A stretch of DNA of 6,774 bases, from the NCBI GenBank assembly GCA_947176545.1, contig CAMWRB010000069.1:1-6774 (forward strand), in the 5' to 3' direction. Source of the stretch: an uncultured Porphyromonadaceae bacterium. Lineage in GTDB: Bacteria > Bacteroidota > Bacteroidia > Bacteroidales > Muribaculaceae. Below are positions 5,564 through 6,774 of this stretch, in pieces. The notes under the pieces were generated by a model, which had not been told where the DNA came from, did not search any database, and worked only from the letters and a program-made list of their open reading frames with translations. A program made the position numbers and the translations under genes. How positions within the stretch are numbered: the first letter of the stretch is position 1; each line of letters starts with the position of its first letter.

Positions 5564-5609
5564 TGATGGTGTGTCAAAATATATAAGATTGACACACCAT
5601 CATATTTTT
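5564..5609. terminator. Bidirectional terminator between the small ORF and prmA
   Basis: TGATGGTGTGTCAA (5564-5577) and TTGACACACCATCA (5589-5602) form a perfect 14-base stem with an 11-base loop. On the plus strand TATTTTTC follows; on the minus strand the stem is followed by ATACTTTTTTAAT. It can thus stop the small-ORF transcript from the left and the prmA transcript from the right. Confidence 0.8.
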
Positions 5610-5706
5610 CCCTTATCCGAATTTTACTATTCAGAGTACAATTTCATAATTTGCATATCCCTGCTTCCGGTTCCCTATGAGCGACTTAATCGATTCTGTA
5701 AAGCCA

Positions 5707-6558
5707 TCACTGAATACATTTCCTCATATGTAAGGATGCCCAGTCTTCTCCCATTTTATATCTATTTACTTCAACCAATCCATACACTGATGCCGCTTTC
5801 AATATCAGGGGAATATCCTTTTCGTAAAAACCACTCAAAAGCAGATGTCCTCCTGCTTTAATCGCTTCTACATATCTTGGCAAATCAGCAAGAATAATAT
5901 TTCGGTTGATGTTGGCTAAGAACACATCGGCTGCTTCACAGGAAGCCAACGAACTTGAATCTCCCTCTATAATTTGTACTGATTGACCGTTAAGAGAGAC
6001 ATTGTCACGCGCATTGATGCATGCACCCGAGTCTATTTCAATACCCACTACCGGTGATGCGCCTCTCATTGAAGAGAGAATGGCCAGAATCCCGGTTCCC
6101 GTCCCCATGTCTATTACGGACTTTCCTTTCAAATCGATTGACAGCAGACCACGTATCATCATGCAGGTCGTCGCATGATGCCCGGTGCCGAAAGCCATCT
6201 TCGGGTCAATGATTATGTCGTATTCAGCCTTCGGTACATTCTGATGGAAAGTGCTGTGTATCACACATTGGTCATCTATCACAATTGGCTGGAAATAATT
6301 ACGTTCCCATTCCTCATTCCAATCTTTTCCCTCTACAAATTCCGCCACATAGCTGACATCCGTCTGCATTGGAAATCCGGTAATAATCTCGGCAAGTACG
6401 CTTTCATTATAAGCTGAAGCTTCTATATAGGCCGTCATACAATTCTCCTCGGCTACAAACGATTCATATCCTACATCTGCAAGATATGAAGCCATCAAAT
6501 CCGTGATGTCACTGTTGCACGGTTCAAACATGAGTCGCAACGAGATATAATCTTTCAT
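5707..6558 (-). CDS. prmA: Ribosomal protein L11 methyltransferase
   Basis: A cytoplasmic S-adenosylmethionine-dependent enzyme that methylates lysines and the N-terminal amine of ribosomal protein L11. It has 283 residues, near the usual 290. The N-terminal part (1-65) is the small L11-binding domain, followed by a linker with WNEEWERNYFQPI (80-92). The catalytic domain starts with FGTGHHATT (123-131), the PrmA hallmark. SAM-binding motif I is VIDMGTGTGILAI (148-160), with GTGTG where the E. coli enzyme has GCGSG; the acidic residue that holds the ribose is in GIEID (172-176); LANINRNI (214-221) is the PrmA form of the substrate-side motif. The ATG at 6558 gives a family-like start. No good TAnnTTTG lies before it, and the stop of the next gene upstream is only 63 bases away, so the two may share a transcript. 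It ends towards the bidirectional terminator. Confidence 0.97.
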   Translation of the reverse strand: MKDYISLRLMFEPCNSDITDLMASYLADVGYESFVAEENCMTAYIEASAYNESVLAEIITGFPMQTDVSYVAEFVEGKDWNEEWERNYFQPIVIDDQCVIHSTFHQNVPKAEYDIIIDPKMAFGTGHHATTCMMIRGLLSIDLKGKSVIDMGTGTGILAILSSMRGASPVVGIEIDSGACINARDNVSLNGQSVQIIEGDSSSLASCEAADVFLANINRNIILADLPRYVEAIKAGGHLLLSGFYEKDIPLILKAASVYGLVEVNRYKMGEDWASLHMRKCIQ

Positions 6559-6621
6559 CTTAACGTTGATATGTTATGAGAGAAATGGTCTGTTTCCCTT
6601 GAAAAAACTTTGCAGTATAAA

Positions 6622-6774
6622 TTATTTCTTACGTAAAAAGCCTAACATCTTTTTACCGGTCTGAAAGGCTGATACTCCCATCATTATGTAATCCAGGTAA
6701 TTTAGTTTACCTGTTAATTTACCGAATATAGCTCCCATTCGCCCGAATTTGCTTCCCGCAGAGCTTTTATATCC
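6622..6774 (-). CDS. C-terminal part of an unrecognised basic protein (cut by window edge)
   Basis: The minus strand is open from the window edge for 50 codons to a TAA at 6624-6622. The visible part is rich in Lys, Arg and Gly, with short hydrophobic stretches (GRMGAIFGKLTGKL, YLDYIMMGVSAFQTGKKM) and ends GFLRKK. The alternation of basic and hydrophobic residues and the basic tail would suit a membrane-associated or membrane-anchored C-terminus. I do not recognise the family. It lies 63 bases upstream of prmA on the same strand and may be cotranscribed with it. Confidence 0.65.
   Translation of the reverse strand, partial: GYKSSAGSKFGRMGAIFGKLTGKLNYLDYIMMGVSAFQTGKKMLGFLRKK

Noticed and set aside
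5571..5861. Plus-strand frame of 96 codons across the terminator and the prmA 3' end
   Set aside because: It starts inside the terminator hairpin and overlaps prmA on the other strand; no start signal or family features.

Overview
The window looks like chromosomal DNA of a gut-type Bacteroidales bacterium, possibly near Muribaculaceae, Prevotella or Bacteroides. The signs are several promoters of the Bacteroidetes form (TTTG, then about 20 bases, then TAnnTTTG), a tmRNA whose 3' CCA is not encoded, a tmRNA tag ending NYALAA, a BspA-like leucine-rich-repeat surface protein, and weak or absent Shine-Dalgarno sequences. The genus is an inference; no 16S or ribosomal protein gene is present.

Left part (1-790): a minus-strand reading frame runs off the left edge, and its first residues resemble the start of DUF4160 proteins (weak call). 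Next come two hairpins, a pair of 11-base direct repeats and a short inverted repeat, all lying against the 3' end of the tmRNA gene ssrA (minus strand, 204-603). The tRNA-like 3' end of ssrA is a well-known landing site for integrative elements, so this flank may be an old or present attachment site. A hairpin with a T-tract at 641-680 separates ssrA from glnS.

Middle (788-4285): glnS, glutaminyl-tRNA synthetase, is on the minus strand and diverges from a plus-strand gene for a secreted BspA-like LRR protein with a C-terminal sorting-domain-like tail. The 204-base region between them carries opposed TAnnTTTG elements. The one for the LRR gene ends only 6 bases before its ATG, which suggests a leaderless or nearly leaderless mRNA.

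Right part (4286-6774): an ECF-family sigma factor has a well-formed promoter, a leader of about 100 bases and its own terminator, with no recognisable anti-sigma gene beside it. It is followed by an isolated 48-codon ORF (5368-5514) that automatic annotation would easily miss. This ORF has a promoter-like element right before the ATG, nearby short palindromes, and a strong bidirectional terminator after it. prmA (ribosomal protein L11 methyltransferase, minus strand) converges on that terminator. Upstream of prmA on the same strand is the C-terminal end of an unrecognised basic protein, cut by the window edge.

Taken together, this is mostly a housekeeping region for translation (ssrA ribosome rescue, GlnRS, PrmA), interspersed with single-gene transcription units for a surface protein, a sigma factor and a small protein. 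I see no complete multi-gene accessory system. The small ORF and the ssrA 3' flank are the parts least explained by known annotation.
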